This document shows positions 22,940 to 64,000 of a stretch of DNA of 64,000 bases, piece after piece. The translations under genes were made by a program, and so were the position numbers. Position 1 is the first letter of the stretch. The number at the start of each line of letters is the position of its first letter. The stretch lies in assembly GCA_028752905.1 (NCBI GenBank), contig JAQNBH010000013.1, positions 27,599,239 to 27,663,238 on the forward strand. Reading direction: 5' to 3'. The notes beneath the pieces are model-generated. The model did no database searches, was not told the origin of the DNA, and was given only the letters and a program-made list of their open reading frames with translations. The stretch is from Cladorhizidae sp. MBARI D1340-BT2. Its lineage: Eukaryota > Porifera > Demospongiae > Poecilosclerida > Cladorhizidae.

Positions 22940-23911
22940 ATTAGCAGAATTCATGGATATTATGGGACCTACTCCAGGGCAATGTCTAGGACGATGATGG
23001 ATATCGACAAGTGCAATGCTCAACCCATCTTCATGCCTTTCTACTGACTGTTGAAGGGACGATATGATGACCTACACATGGAGCTGAAACAGCTGCTCGA
23101 AGATGACATCATTGAGCCCTTAACCAGTCCTTGGGGCTTCCAGGTGGTGATGGTGGCAAAGAAGAGTGGGGAGTGGCGGATGTGTGTCAACTACCGGGCA
23201 TTGAACAAAATACCCGAGCCATCCCCTTCCCCATGCCCAGGACTGACGACCTCATTGTTCGACTAGCGGGGACCAGATATATCACCCTGCTTGACATGCG
23301 GAAAGGGTATTATCAGTAACCGATGACTGAAAGCAAACGACCCAAGACAGCTTTTGTAACACAGAAAGGCAAATTCCAATTTGCCTTATGGCATCAAGGG
23401 TGGACAGCCAGGAATTAATGAAAAACTTGTTGGCTGACATGGTGGAGTATGCTTCTGCCTACCTGGATGATATTGTCATCTTTAGTCATTCATGGAGTGA
23501 GCACTTGGTACACACACAAATGGTGATGAATATACTAAAAGAGGCTGGGCTAATGCTTAAGCCACAAAAGTATGCATTCAGCATGAGCATGTGTGAATAT
23601 TTGGGGCACATTGTAGAACGAGTCAAGGTTGAGCCCCTGGAAGCAATGATCAAGGCGATCAAGGATTACACGAGACCGAAAACGAAGAAAGGATTGAGAA
23701 CTTTCCTAGGACTGGGACGTCTGGGACAGTGCAGAGAGCACCTGACTGGTCTCTAACTTTCTACCTACGGACCACCGCCTATCAAGTTGGTGTGGGAGTG
23801 GTTTTGAGCCAGTTTCAGGAAGGTGCAGATAAACCCATTGCCTACTTCTCCCAAAATATAATGTCTAGGGAGACAAATTATGTATCAATTGAGCTGGAGT
23901 TAGCAATCTAA
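22940..23911 (+). pseudogene. Gypsy copy 1: reverse transcriptase and RNase H
   Basis: Encodes QLLEDDIIEPLTSPWGFQVV, KKSGEWRMCVNYRALNKI, RYITLLDMRKGYYQ, then the catalytic segment YASAYLDDIVIFSHSW and EYLGHIVERVKVEP. RNase H start is at 23760-23911 (FYLRTTAYQVGVGVVLSQFQ, PIAYFSQNIMSRETNYVSIE). The RT-RH connection is deleted and there are frameshifts. Confidence 0.82.
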
Positions 23912-24609
23912 AGATTAGGCCTCTTCACAATATGATGCAAGGCAATCCGTTGTGTGTGTTTCATCTTTGCACTGATATTGTGAAAAGTAACGTGGTGCGT
24001 GGATCAGAATGGATGTGAAATACAAGAGTACGATTTGATTCAACTCTTGCATCTAATCTATTGTGTCAGACCAATCAAAATCATGGAACATATCACAAAT
24101 CATGGAACATATCACATGTTAAGTTTTACACTCTTTGAATGATATCTTTTAGATTGTGAGGAGCTTTTCCAACTTCTGTCAAGTCTCAGCCAATACTATA
24201 AGAGACCTGAGGGAAAAAGAAAATACCTGCAAGGATGTGGCTCTCCAGAGAACTAGCTAGCTATTAGCAGCTCGATAAATATATCAGCTAGTGATGCAGC
24301 TATTTTATCTTGCACAGATGACATATTTAGAATGTATACTAGAGCAATATCATTCTAGGCTGGAGATATCAATGCTGATGTAAAGGTTAAACTTCTATCC
24401 TGAGTAACTCGACTGTTACAAGGGGTCAAATGCCCTCATTTCATTATAATACTCGACATTTAGTTGGAAGAGAAGAAAGAGATATTATATAATTATAATT
24501 ATGTATGTTCAATGCACAAGATATTGTGGGCTAGTAGCAATTCAATGTCATGTCGGGATGATAGAGAAAACTAAAAAGGCATTAAAACAATACTGGAATT
24601 AGCTTTAAA

Positions 24610-24978
24610 ATGGAGGCATCTGTTTCGAGGCAGACTCTCTTTTTGTTTCTTGTTTGTCTTCTGCAGCACCTACCAGCACTTTTCAGAACCAAAGCTCGAC
24701 TTCAAGTCCTTCAAAAACAACTAGATAATCGATCTTGCTCTTGGCCGCCTTCGATTGGTTCGCTCTTCTTTGCCAATGGTCTTCATCGTTTCCATGGTCG
24801 TCGTCAATACTCCCTTTCTTGTTTTCACACTACTCCTTGTTTGGCTGTTGTCGGTTACTTACTTTTAATTATCTCTGGAGAAGTGGCAACAAATCCAGGC
24901 CCCAGTGCTGCTGACACTGTCAGATGTAACAATATAGAACAAGGTGATATGATGCAGTGTCAGTCTTGCTCCTCCTAG
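24610..24978 (+). pseudogene. LINE ORF1: hydrophobic leader, 2A-like motif, PHD-like start
   Basis: Open frame of 122 codons. A hydrophobic stretch (CLAVVGYLLLIIS) is followed by GEVATNPGP (24877-24903), close to the ribosome-skipping 2A core D-V-E-x-N-P-G-P, then VRCNNIEQGDMMQCQSCSS, which looks like the start of a PHD finger (C-x-x ... GDMMQC-x-x-C, with W-H next in the degraded text). This layout is known from CR1-type LINEs. The frame stops at the PHD tryptophan position. Confidence 0.68.
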
Positions 24979-25489
24979 CCACACTGCAACTGTGTCAATA
25001 TCTTCATCACTCTTTCCATAACATATCACTTTGTCTCCATGCACTGCATTAATGCCACAGTATTGTACTCCCCTACCCTTGTTACCTTAGTACAAAATCT
25101 GTAATACAATTTTAAGACCCTGACACTTGCTTTGGAACTCCTCGAATTAATTGCCCACCCATGTTCAAGTTGAATTGGATACCATGCAGAGGTTTCCTTC
25201 CACTCATCTGCCCTACTCATGCATCCCTACTTTTGCATTCCAAAGCACAAGGTCACTTTTTTTCCACATGCTTCAACAAATCTTCTATCCCTATCTCCAA
25301 CCACCCACATCCACCTCCTTTCCCTGCCCACATTAGCCCTCTCTTCCCAGTCTAAGTCAGAAACCTTTTCTTCCACAATCCATTGTACAAATATACTATA
25401 TAGCCCAGATAATATTTCTGCTAAAATACTGAAATCAACTCTTTACTACATACTACATATCTTCTCCCCTTTCCCTTATCTTTAATTCT

Positions 25490-26210
25490 TCCATCTCTGC
25501 AGATCTTATTCCTGCTGATTGGAAGCATTTCCTTATTGTACCTATCCCAAGACATCTCCTCTCATACTACCTAAATGATAATCATCACATCTACCTACTC
25601 TCTAAAATTTTCGAACGTCACATCTTCAATAATTTACATTGATACATTTCCACAAATAATATTTTATCAAGTAATCCATACCAGATTTTTTAACTGAAGT
25701 TGCCATCCTCAGTGCAACCCAATCTTGCCTAGCCTCCATCGATTCCAACCAAAAAATTATTTGTGTGTGTGGTCTTCTTAGATGTCAAGAAATTGTTCAA
25801 CTCTGTGCTTGACTCTGTTCCACATCAACCTCTCTGATTTCTCTCAACCTTCTTTCTCACTTACTCTGACGACTCTTGTTTACCTCTTAGCTTGGTCAAA
25901 AAGTGTGATCATCACAGTCTCGTTCTTCCCCATGCCATGCATTCTCAGGAGTACCTCAAGGTTCTGTTCTATTCTCCTGGTACTCTTCTCTCTATTCTCT
26001 ACATAATTAATATCACTAAGCTCCCACTTTCTCCATCTTCTACTACACTAAATATCTATGCAGATGATATCCTCCTCTCCCATCTGTTCTCTTTCACTTC
26101 CTGCATCAACTTAGTGGAATCTGACATTGAGGTTTATTATCCTGGCTATCTTCTTGTTTCTCTCTTTCTTCTCTGCAGCAAATGTTTCCTGCACATCTAT
26201 AGGTAGCTGA
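25490..26210 (+). pseudogene. LINE reverse transcriptase remnant
   Basis: Degraded RT motifs in order: DLIPADWKHFLIVPIPR-like (25502), a LLSKIFERHI segment (25590), GVPQGSVLF (about 25950), and LNIYADDILLSHLFSF (26049-26096) with the catalytic YADD. Many stops. Order and distance from 24610 suit a single 5'-complete but decayed LINE of the CR1/L2 group. Confidence 0.7.
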
Positions 26211-26848
26211 TAAACAGAAAAAGGGCGAAAAAACTCCTCCAAAATCCTTCTTAACTACAGATACAGTATATCATTTTTGACTAATTTCTCCTTCCTCACT
26301 TTGGTAGGCTTCTGCTACTGGTATAATTATAGTGTGGGTAATGAACACACATTGCCTTTATGAGTTTTTCCCTAGGACCAAACATGCATTAATTAAGTGC
26401 TTTAGCTCATATACACATGAACTATGAAACTGAAATTAATATAGATTATATTTATAAGTTGTTTTTCTCAGAAATACCCTCGCAGAATGGAGAGGGCAAG
26501 TTTGTTATTTGACTAAACATAACTTTTGTGATCTATACCAAATCTGCACAAAATTGGCAAGAGCACTTGAAAAGCAATATCTTGGGGGTGGGGGTATCCC
26601 CAGACAGCCTTAGGTGGTGTGCGTCATGCACAATCTGCATCCTCATTTTCATAAGTCTGCCTACAGATCTGCCATGATGTATTTGTGTATGTATGTTTGT
26701 AGATTTTTTTAATATGGTAATGGTTATTATAGTAGTTGTAGGAAACAACCACAGATTCTAGCTAGATGAAAGAAACCAACTGCACAGGGAAGTCAGTGGG
26801 TTTAACTCTGGAAGCCACAGGTATGAGGGGTCTAACAAGCAGGACCCT

Positions 26849-27260
26849 ATGGTAGTGATTCATTATGTAGCACGGATGAGCAGGAGAGTTTGCAGGAAGT
26901 TTAACATCAAAGTCATTTTCAGATTGGGAAGACCTCTGAGGAAACAACTGAGTAGAATGAAGGATGTTTTACCAGCCAATATGCACTCATGTGTTGTTAA
27001 CTGCATCCCTTGTAGTTGTGGGAAATACTACATAGGGGAGACCATCAGAAGACTGGAGACCAGAGTGAAAGAACATCAAGATGCCTGTAGAAAGTGTGCT
27101 AAAGAATAGTCTGCAATTGATGGGATAATGGACATCATATTTTGTGAAAGGAAGCTACCTTCTTGACCAGGCCACAAGACAGAAGGAACTGCTAGTAAAG
27201 GAGGATTGCACATCAGCCTAGTGTCAAAGTGTGAGCGGTTCAATCGAGACTGTGAATAAA
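26849..27260 (+). pseudogene. Penelope-like element: GIY-YIG endonuclease remnant
   Basis: 26849-27106 encodes FNIKVIFRLGRPLRKQLSRM and VVNCIPCSCGKYYIGETIRR then LETRVKEHQDACRK. The last is a GIY-YIG core (C-x-C-G-x-x-YIGET ... R-x-x-EH). After a stop, NRDCE-like text at 27235 corresponds to the usual FNRD ending. Penelope-like retroelements carry this endonuclease at the C-terminus. The RT part is missing. Confidence 0.72.
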
Positions 27261-27389
27261 CCACGGCAGGCCCTAGCCCTGGTACTTGCCTGGCTGCTGA
27301 GGTGCCACCCAAGAGCCTGAACTTGAACCCACAACCACTATAATTATATCTGATTTTTTATTCATTAATTTATTTATTATAATTATATC

Positions 27390-27486
27390 TATTTATTTAT
27401 TATTATTATTATTGTTATTGTTGTTGTTTTTATCAACATCATCATCATCATCATCATCATCGTCGTCGTTGTTGTTGTTGTTGTTG

Positions 27487-27537
<51 letters not shown>

Positions 27538-27551
27538 TATTATTATTATTA

Positions 27552-27639
<88 letters not shown>

Positions 27640-27655
27640 TTAAATTATTAATTTA
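27390..27655 (+). repeat. (TTA)n / (TTG)n / (ATC)n trinucleotide tract
   Basis: About 250 bp of trinucleotide repeats: TTA, then ATC, then TTG, then a long TTA run. Open frames here are polyleucine or polyisoleucine artefacts. Confidence 0.97.
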
Positions 27656-27755
27656 TTTATTAACAAAAACTAAATACATAGCATGTAGTAAATAGCTAGC
27701 TACTGGTATATATAATTATAAGCAGGCTCACGCAAGTCTTAGCATCTCATTGTTC

Positions 27756-27850
27756 CTGATGAAGGCTAGAGCATCTAGTCAAAACGTCGAGAGAATATAA
27801 TTTCAAGTTGATTATTTGAGAAGGTTATTATAATTTATTCAGATTTCAAA
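27756..27850 (+). other. Penelope terminal repeat with hammerhead-like core
   Basis: CTGATGA at 27756-27762, a short hairpin (CTAGAGCATCTAG), then CAAAACGTCGAG. A variant of the same sequence occurs at 28792, 36378, 38900 and, inverted, near 41530. About 500 bp downstream of the GIY-YIG remnant on the same strand, so probably the end of that element. Confidence 0.45.
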
Positions 27851-28752
27851 CATGGATAGAAGTAAAGCATTTTGAGTAGGCTGAAGGGATACCTCCAGAT
27901 AGTCGGGGTCTACTGAAAATGAAAATGCATAATATTAACTAGTGCTAGCTCTTTCTTTTTGTTTATTCTCTAGCACTCTCCAATGTTGAAGTTGATGTAT
28001 AGCAACCACTGGAGTAGACCCTGCTTCCAGCAAAAAGAAGATATACAAAAGTCTACCCTAGTTAGCATTTTAGCTATATATAGTTTGACGGATTTTAAAT
28101 CTGAAACAACTATTATTATATAGTATATTTAATAGATACTTCCACCATTGCTCAGAGAATGGTACTTCTTCTTCTACTGGGTCCTAGTAACAAATTCATG
28201 GTCCTTTCTTTCTTTCTTCTAAAACCACAGGGGGGGGAGAGCACATGAGCTGTTAACCATATATCCAATTCTCACTTGTGTGACGCATCCTGGCCAGTCT
28301 ATAGCTTCAAATCTGTTGCCATTCTGGGCATTCGTTCTCATCACTATGATGACAATTCCCAATTTACCAATTTACATAAGCCTACATTATTTTAGTTAGC
28401 CGTTCACATTTTTACGAAGTAAATGTCCAGCGAGGGGAGGGCTTGCTTTGCTCGCTAACAAATTGGTTTATTTAAAGTGATGTATTAGCTCAATGTACCA
28501 TTGTATCCACTGACATTATTAGTGTCTGAATGACGCACATGTCTGCAGATGAAATCAGTACCAAGAAATATCAGAAGCAATATAGTCAAGCATATATATA
28601 CATATAGCTATAGCTATATATAACCTTTTGGTAATCCTCAGAGCTACATGTTTATAATAGATTCTCTGGATCATTTTTAGTACATATGGAATCTTCTCAA
28701 TGAACTCTCAGCTGACATGATTGATATAATGATTTTCTCTATAATGAACTTA

Positions 28753-28829
28753 AATTTACTCATTCAAAGTTTCGGCTACATGCTCTTATTCCTGATGAAG
28801 CTAGAGCTGAAACATCGAGTGAGTAAATT
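28753..28829 (+). ncRNA. Candidate hammerhead ribozyme of a Penelope repeat
   Basis: CTGATGA at 28792-28798, a 3-bp stem II with UAGA loop (AGCTAGAGCT), then GAAAC at 28809-28813. Flanking arms AATTTACTCA (28753-28762) and TGAGTAAATT (28820-28829) pair perfectly. The catalytic-core order CUGAUGA-stem-GAAA is right. The cleavage-site strand is not certain, so activity is a guess. Confidence 0.4.
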
Positions 28830-29579
28830 AAAGAGAAAGTCATTGTATATGGGATCTTGCTTTTCTTTCTAGAGGCCATGCTATAAAACACTTGTCCAAG
28901 ATGTTTCTGTTTATTAAAAACTTCCCCAAAATCTGCATGAGTCATCTACATTATAGGGCATGCAGTATTTGTTCAAACACCACATGCAACACACACATAC
29001 ACACACACACACACTATGTGGACTGACCTCACCCAAAATGTAGTTTAGTGTTCTTTCTTCTATGGGTGTGGCATATCCCTCTAATTCATTTTGAACTGTA
29101 GATTTAGCTTGCTGAATTAGGTGTATTAAATTAAGTTATAGATGTGATATCTGCTAAATTCAATATGGATGTTCAAGAATAAAAAAAAAATCATATAGCA
29201 CTCAGTAAAGTGCTCTTTAATTGGTTGTTATATATTCATGTGTACATTCCCGTTACTTGATCAATCATTTCCTGGTGGTGTGTAATAGTCATCTTGCATA
29301 TTAAATTTGTGTAAAATTGCATTGATTACTTGGCAATATGGCATGGCTATTCAGGTTCCAATAATATCTATAGTGTAAATTTGTAAATTAGATTTTATTG
29401 TGTGGATTATTAAAAATGACCCATTTTTTCTTTTTATTATTTAAAACATTTAAAACATTAATAATTTTTTTACCAAACTGCGACCTAATCACTCTACTGG
29501 AACTAAACTAAGTTAGTTAACAACAGTCTCTACTATGCACACAGTCAATATATAAATTTATACACACAAATGCAGTAGT

Positions 29580-60630
<31,051 letters not shown>

Positions 60631-61124
60631 CTAAAGGAGGAAAATGTTTGTAATTACAGCATTGTATCACTATATAAGCATACAAACAGCAGTTTGCACA
60701 GTTTCAAAAATATCAGTTACTAAATTAAGAATGTTGGTGAATTTCAACTTGACTAGAGTAAGTAGTAGTAGCTAAATCTGCATCCTATCCATGAAAACTT
60801 TACTTTAAACTTCTTCATGAAAGAGTTCCCCTAAAAGTAAAAAGCCATTATTCTTGTGACTTGCTGAGGCAAGAGAGAGAAAACTGGTCAAGCTCCCAGC
60901 TTGCAACCACTGTTTAGTTATGCTACAAATCCATGACTACTTAGCCAAGAATGCGCAACAAATGTGTGGTATAACTGTTCTCATTGAATGATCCCAGAAC
61001 AAGACAGACATGTACAAAACTAACCATTCTATTATAGCATGATATTTATACAGTATACTACATGTCTGCATGATCTAGCATCAGTAACCACAGGAAATAC
61101 ATATATACAGGATATTACTAACCA

Positions 61125-62320
61125 CTAGTAAACTGATATGTGCTGAGTGTCACATTCCACATATCCTTTCTCTGGGATCGAGTTAAAGTCTATCAGGAGG
61201 ATGGCTAGCTGTGCCAGTCGAGATTGAGTCATAATCGGATGCATCTTTGGATCAGGTTTTCTCCTGATATTCACTAGATACGATCGAGGTGTTATTGTAG
61301 ATGACATTACACGTCCTGGTGGTATTGGTTGGTCTCCTGTGGTAACCCATACTTCAGTGTTGTCTGGAAAGTACTGAGAGTGGATGGGTTCTGTGATGGT
61401 GGTCGAAATTTTTCTTGTCATTCTTCGAAATCTTTGTTCTGTAGACAAAACTGTTCCAAATACTTCCAATCTGGGCTGAACTTATCCATGTGTACAGGAA
61501 TGTTTGCTCGAAGCTGTCTCCCCATTAGAGGTTCAGCTGGTGAGAGTCACTGTCTTTTTTCTACATGTCCATTGCTTTGTGCATAATGGGGACTGCTGTT
61601 GATGTGTTGGAATTATAGGATCTTGCAAAGTCTGAGAACTCTCTTGATGAATACTGAAGTCCATTGTCAGTTTCAGGAATCCCATGATGGGAGAAGATCT
61701 TCTTAAGAACTTTGATGATGTGATGGGATGTAGTTGCTGGCAATTTCATGACTTCAGGCTATGTTGAAAAATAATCAACAATCTCAATGTATTGGGATCC
61801 ATTGAGTTGGAATAAATCAGATGATATCAGGATAGTAAGGAAGTAGCATTGGAATCTTTGGTTCACTCCTTGGTGTGAATTGCTTTATCATGTTGTTGAT
61901 AGCTGTGATATTCCATGCCACCACACTGAGGACTTGGCACAAAGACAACACCATTGTATTCCTTCGTGGCCTGTGTGGATCTTTTGGAGAGTTTGCCTTC
62001 TCAGATATTTAGGGACTATACGTCTGCCATAAAGTAAGAGTGTGCCAGTAGGGTTTGATCTCTGGAGAGATGTTGTTCTCGTTTGGCCAACCTTGTTGGC
62101 AGAAGCTAGTAACAAGTGAAAAAATAGGGTCGGTGGCTCGTGCTTTCTGATATTCCTCCACTATTCCATTGCTGGCTGGAAGATGAGTGCATAGTTCCAT
62201 CGAGCTCTCTGTTTCCTCTTGTAGTCTGGTATCATTGTTGACTGTTGATGAAGGTTGCTCTTGATAAGGCATCAGCTGTGTAGAGGTATTTCCCAGGAAC
62301 GTGAATGATTCCATACTGGA
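61125..62320 (-). pseudogene. Short-LTR gypsy: integrase
   Basis: 62314-62009 encodes ASNGIVEEYQKARATDPIFS then TSFCQQGWPNENNISPEIKP YW. 62080-61890 has the finger region (IHTGHEGIQWCCLCAKSSVW). 61749-61561 has the core end (HIIKVLKKIFSHHGIPETDN, YSSREFSDFARSYN). 61469-61125 is the C-terminal part (DNTEVWVTTGDQPIPPGRVM). Two or more frameshifts. Confidence 0.72.
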
Positions 62321-62429
62321 ATCTGTCTGGAATATTTATGGGTGGCTTCATTTCACAAAAACTCACATTTGCTCAGGTTGAATGCAGCTCCCACTGCTTT
62401 AATGCGTTCAAGCACTGCTGTTAGGCGAA

Positions 62430-63010
62430 TATCATGCTCCTAATTGTCCTTTCCAAACTAGGACAAAGCAGAGAGTCCTTTCTAGTCCTGAGAATATTCT
62501 GCTCATTTGTTTCTGAAAGTGTTCTGGTGCACTAGATATGCCGAAGGGTAGCTTGTTGATGCAATAACATTCGAATGGAGTGATGAAGGTCATAATAAAT
62601 TTTCCAGAATCCACATTTCGCATCAAGTTTGCCGAAAACTTTGGCTCCTGTTAACTGTTAACTGAGTGAGAGTGTCATCCACTTTTGGCAGTGAATGTAC
62701 CTACCTGAGGACATTATCATTTAGAGGTTTGAGGTTGACACAAATTCGAATTGCTTCAGCTTTCTTTGGCACTACAACACACCAAGGTGTTGCTCATCCA
62801 CTTTGGATATGAAAATGATAGATTTCATCCTGGTAAGCTCTTCTTTCACTTTTGGCCTTAGAGTAATGGAATGCATCTTGGAGCCAAGAGAGAGTTTAGC
62901 ATCAACCTTGAGTTTCACTTCATACTCCTCTCCTAGATTGCCAAGGCCAAGACCAATAGATACTTCTTCTTTATGCTAGCTTGAATGTCAGATTTTCCCT
63001 TGACAGTGCA
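62430..63010 (-). pseudogene. Short-LTR gypsy: reverse transcriptase
   Basis: On the minus strand 63000-62640 reads GLGNLGEEYEVKLKVDAKLS-like, then TPWCVVVPKKAEAI-like and NFRVNLKPLND-like text. 62626-62440 reads FIMTFITPFECYCINKLPFG then ISSAPEHFQKQMSRIFSGLE. The Y-x-DD block is lost in a small deletion near 62460. Confidence 0.72.
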
Positions 63011-63711
63011 AGATTTAGGGCAGATATAGCTGGCAGTCCTAGTAAGTTAGTCTTCAGACCAACAACTATATACAAATATGGGTTGCCTCGTCATTTTGTT
63101 GCCATGAGAGATGCATCAAACATACCCATAACATTCAGCTTTTTTCTTGAAGGTCCATCTAGGATTTTGCTCAATTTTAAGAAATGTTTTAAGGAAATTC
63201 ATTTTCCAACCACATGCTTGACCACGTACTCAAGTTTGATCGCCTAATAAAAAACTTGTGGTGTGTAGAAGGGTTTGCTCTAGCCGCTGGTGCTAATTTA
63301 AGCTGTCTAGCACTTGACAAACAGGAGTTATTAAATCAGGCACTCAGGTTTTGAGGGTACACCACTTTAGCTCCAGTAAGTTGGGTATAGTTAAAATGTT
63401 TTAGTATCAAAAGAGAGTGCACAAATGACCAATCATTTGAGGTATACATCAAGTCCATATCACCAGGAAGTGTGCAGAATCTATGGAGCTATAAAGTGTA
63501 ACCACATAGCACCTACTAGTTAATGGTATCGTCCAACCTTAAAGGGCTCTGGAGGTTGGAGATATATTTGGGCCATACTTCACCACTGCCACCATGTGGT
63601 ATAACTGTTCTCATTGATTTCAAGAATAATCCCAGAAAGAGACAGGCATATGCTTTATATACAAAACCAACCATTATTAATAGCATTATATTTATAGAGT
63701 ACATGTCTGCA

Positions 63712-64000
63712 ATATCTTAAACGAGAAGGTTGGGTTTATATACCCTAGTATATAAGTACTTGCACAGATTCCCATTGTCGTAGCATATAAAAAGAGTTGG
63801 TGTTTCATAAAGTTTGACCTCAGAGCTGCAAGATTCAAAGCTTCAACCAGTCGGCTTTTTTGCTGGGACCTATATACTTATAACCAGTACACATACTATA
63901 CACATTTCATTCTTGCAGTAACACTTCGGGCAGGGAAATAGTCATATTTAGGTGGCAACTCACCAAATAGCAAGGAACAACCAAGGCCAAGGATAGATAT
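63712..64000. other. Right-edge intron sequence
   Basis: Matches the left intron at about 16255-16540 by eye (AGCAAGGAACAACCAAGGCC shared). No exon seen. The sema exons of the right gene should follow outside the window. Confidence 0.7.

Larger units (their letters stand above)
19430..23911 (+). mobile_element. Ty3/gypsy element with integrase before reverse transcriptase (copy 1)
   Basis: 5' LTR about 19430-19735 (ends approximate), then primer-binding site TGGCAGCGGTGAAG at 19742. Gag-like region 19860-20950, protease-like 21033-21443, an acidic repeat 21445-21660, integrase 21718-22800, reverse transcriptase 22940-23720, and a truncated RNase H 23729-23911. No 3' LTR, so it is truncated. 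Domains are broken by several stops. Gene order is INT-RT-RH, as in Gmr1-like gypsy elements. Confidence 0.8.
60965..63711 (-). mobile_element. Short-LTR Ty3/gypsy element, right copy
   Basis: LTRs 63711-63595 (5', 117 bp) and 61070-60965 (3', 106 bp), running TGCAGACATGT ... TATAAATATC ... AGTTATACCACA. The 5' LTR has a TATA-like motif. Primer-binding site TGGTGGCAGTGGTGAAG is at 63594-63578. RT is at 63000-62440 and integrase at about 62300-61125, on the minus strand and in that order. Gag and RNase H are largely missing. Same position relative to the sema exons as 9818-16254 in the paralogue. Confidence 0.8.

Noticed and set aside
27412..27651. Open frames of polyleucine, polyisoleucine or polytyrosine (also 31292-31642 and 36375-36723)
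   Set aside because: They are translations of (TTA)n/(ATT)n microsatellites.

Overview
The window is metazoan nuclear DNA. It has GT-AG introns, compact exons, PSI and IPT/TIG extracellular domains, a receptor tyrosine kinase, AT-rich introns with long (TTA)n tracts, and many transposon families. The receptor type and the TE mix (Penelope-like, Gmr1-like gypsy, piggyBac, several hATs) fit an early-branching animal. A demosponge is my best guess, but no taxon-specific marker confirms it.

Two tandem paralogous receptor genes lie on the minus strand. The right gene (29580-60630, continuing past the right edge) can be read through 26 consecutive exons with matching intron phases. They give 3897 nt, or 1298 codons plus a stop: end of a sema domain, PSI1, TIG1, PSI2, TIG2, PSI3, several IPT domains, one transmembrane helix, a juxtamembrane segment on tiny exons, a complete tyrosine kinase (G-rich loop, VAVK, HRDLAARN, DFG, APE), and a C-terminal tail with a tyrosine. 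That is a plexin-style ectodomain (three PSI repeats alternating with TIG/IPT) on a tyrosine kinase instead of the plexin RasGAP. Met/Ron receptors have only one PSI. The left gene (start codon at 18616, running off the left edge) is its paralogue; its signal peptide, sema, PSI1 and TIG1 exons are visible and intact.

The duplicated genes share a short-LTR Ty3/gypsy element in the same sema intron, so that element is older than the duplication. Only the left copy later received a piggyBac (2439-6422, TTAA target duplication) carrying a nested hAT (5459-6339, 8-bp duplication), two more hAT remnants, and a 3.5-kb DNA transposon (11630-15135) with subterminal repeats.

Between the genes (18.7-29.5 kb) lie an orphan IPT exon relic, a gypsy element with integrase before reverse transcriptase (19.4-23.9 kb), a LINE whose ORF1 ends in a 2A-like motif and PHD-like start, a Penelope-like GIY-YIG remnant, and a (TTA)n tract. 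Introns of the right gene hold a second gypsy with integrase first (31.65-36.2 kb), a 3.4-kb transposon with about 290-bp inverted repeats and an unclassified protein (43.0-46.4 kb), a TTAA MITE (49.66-50.40 kb), Penelope remnants, a hAT tail and a decayed gypsy. I saw no tRNA, rRNA or CRISPR array by eye.
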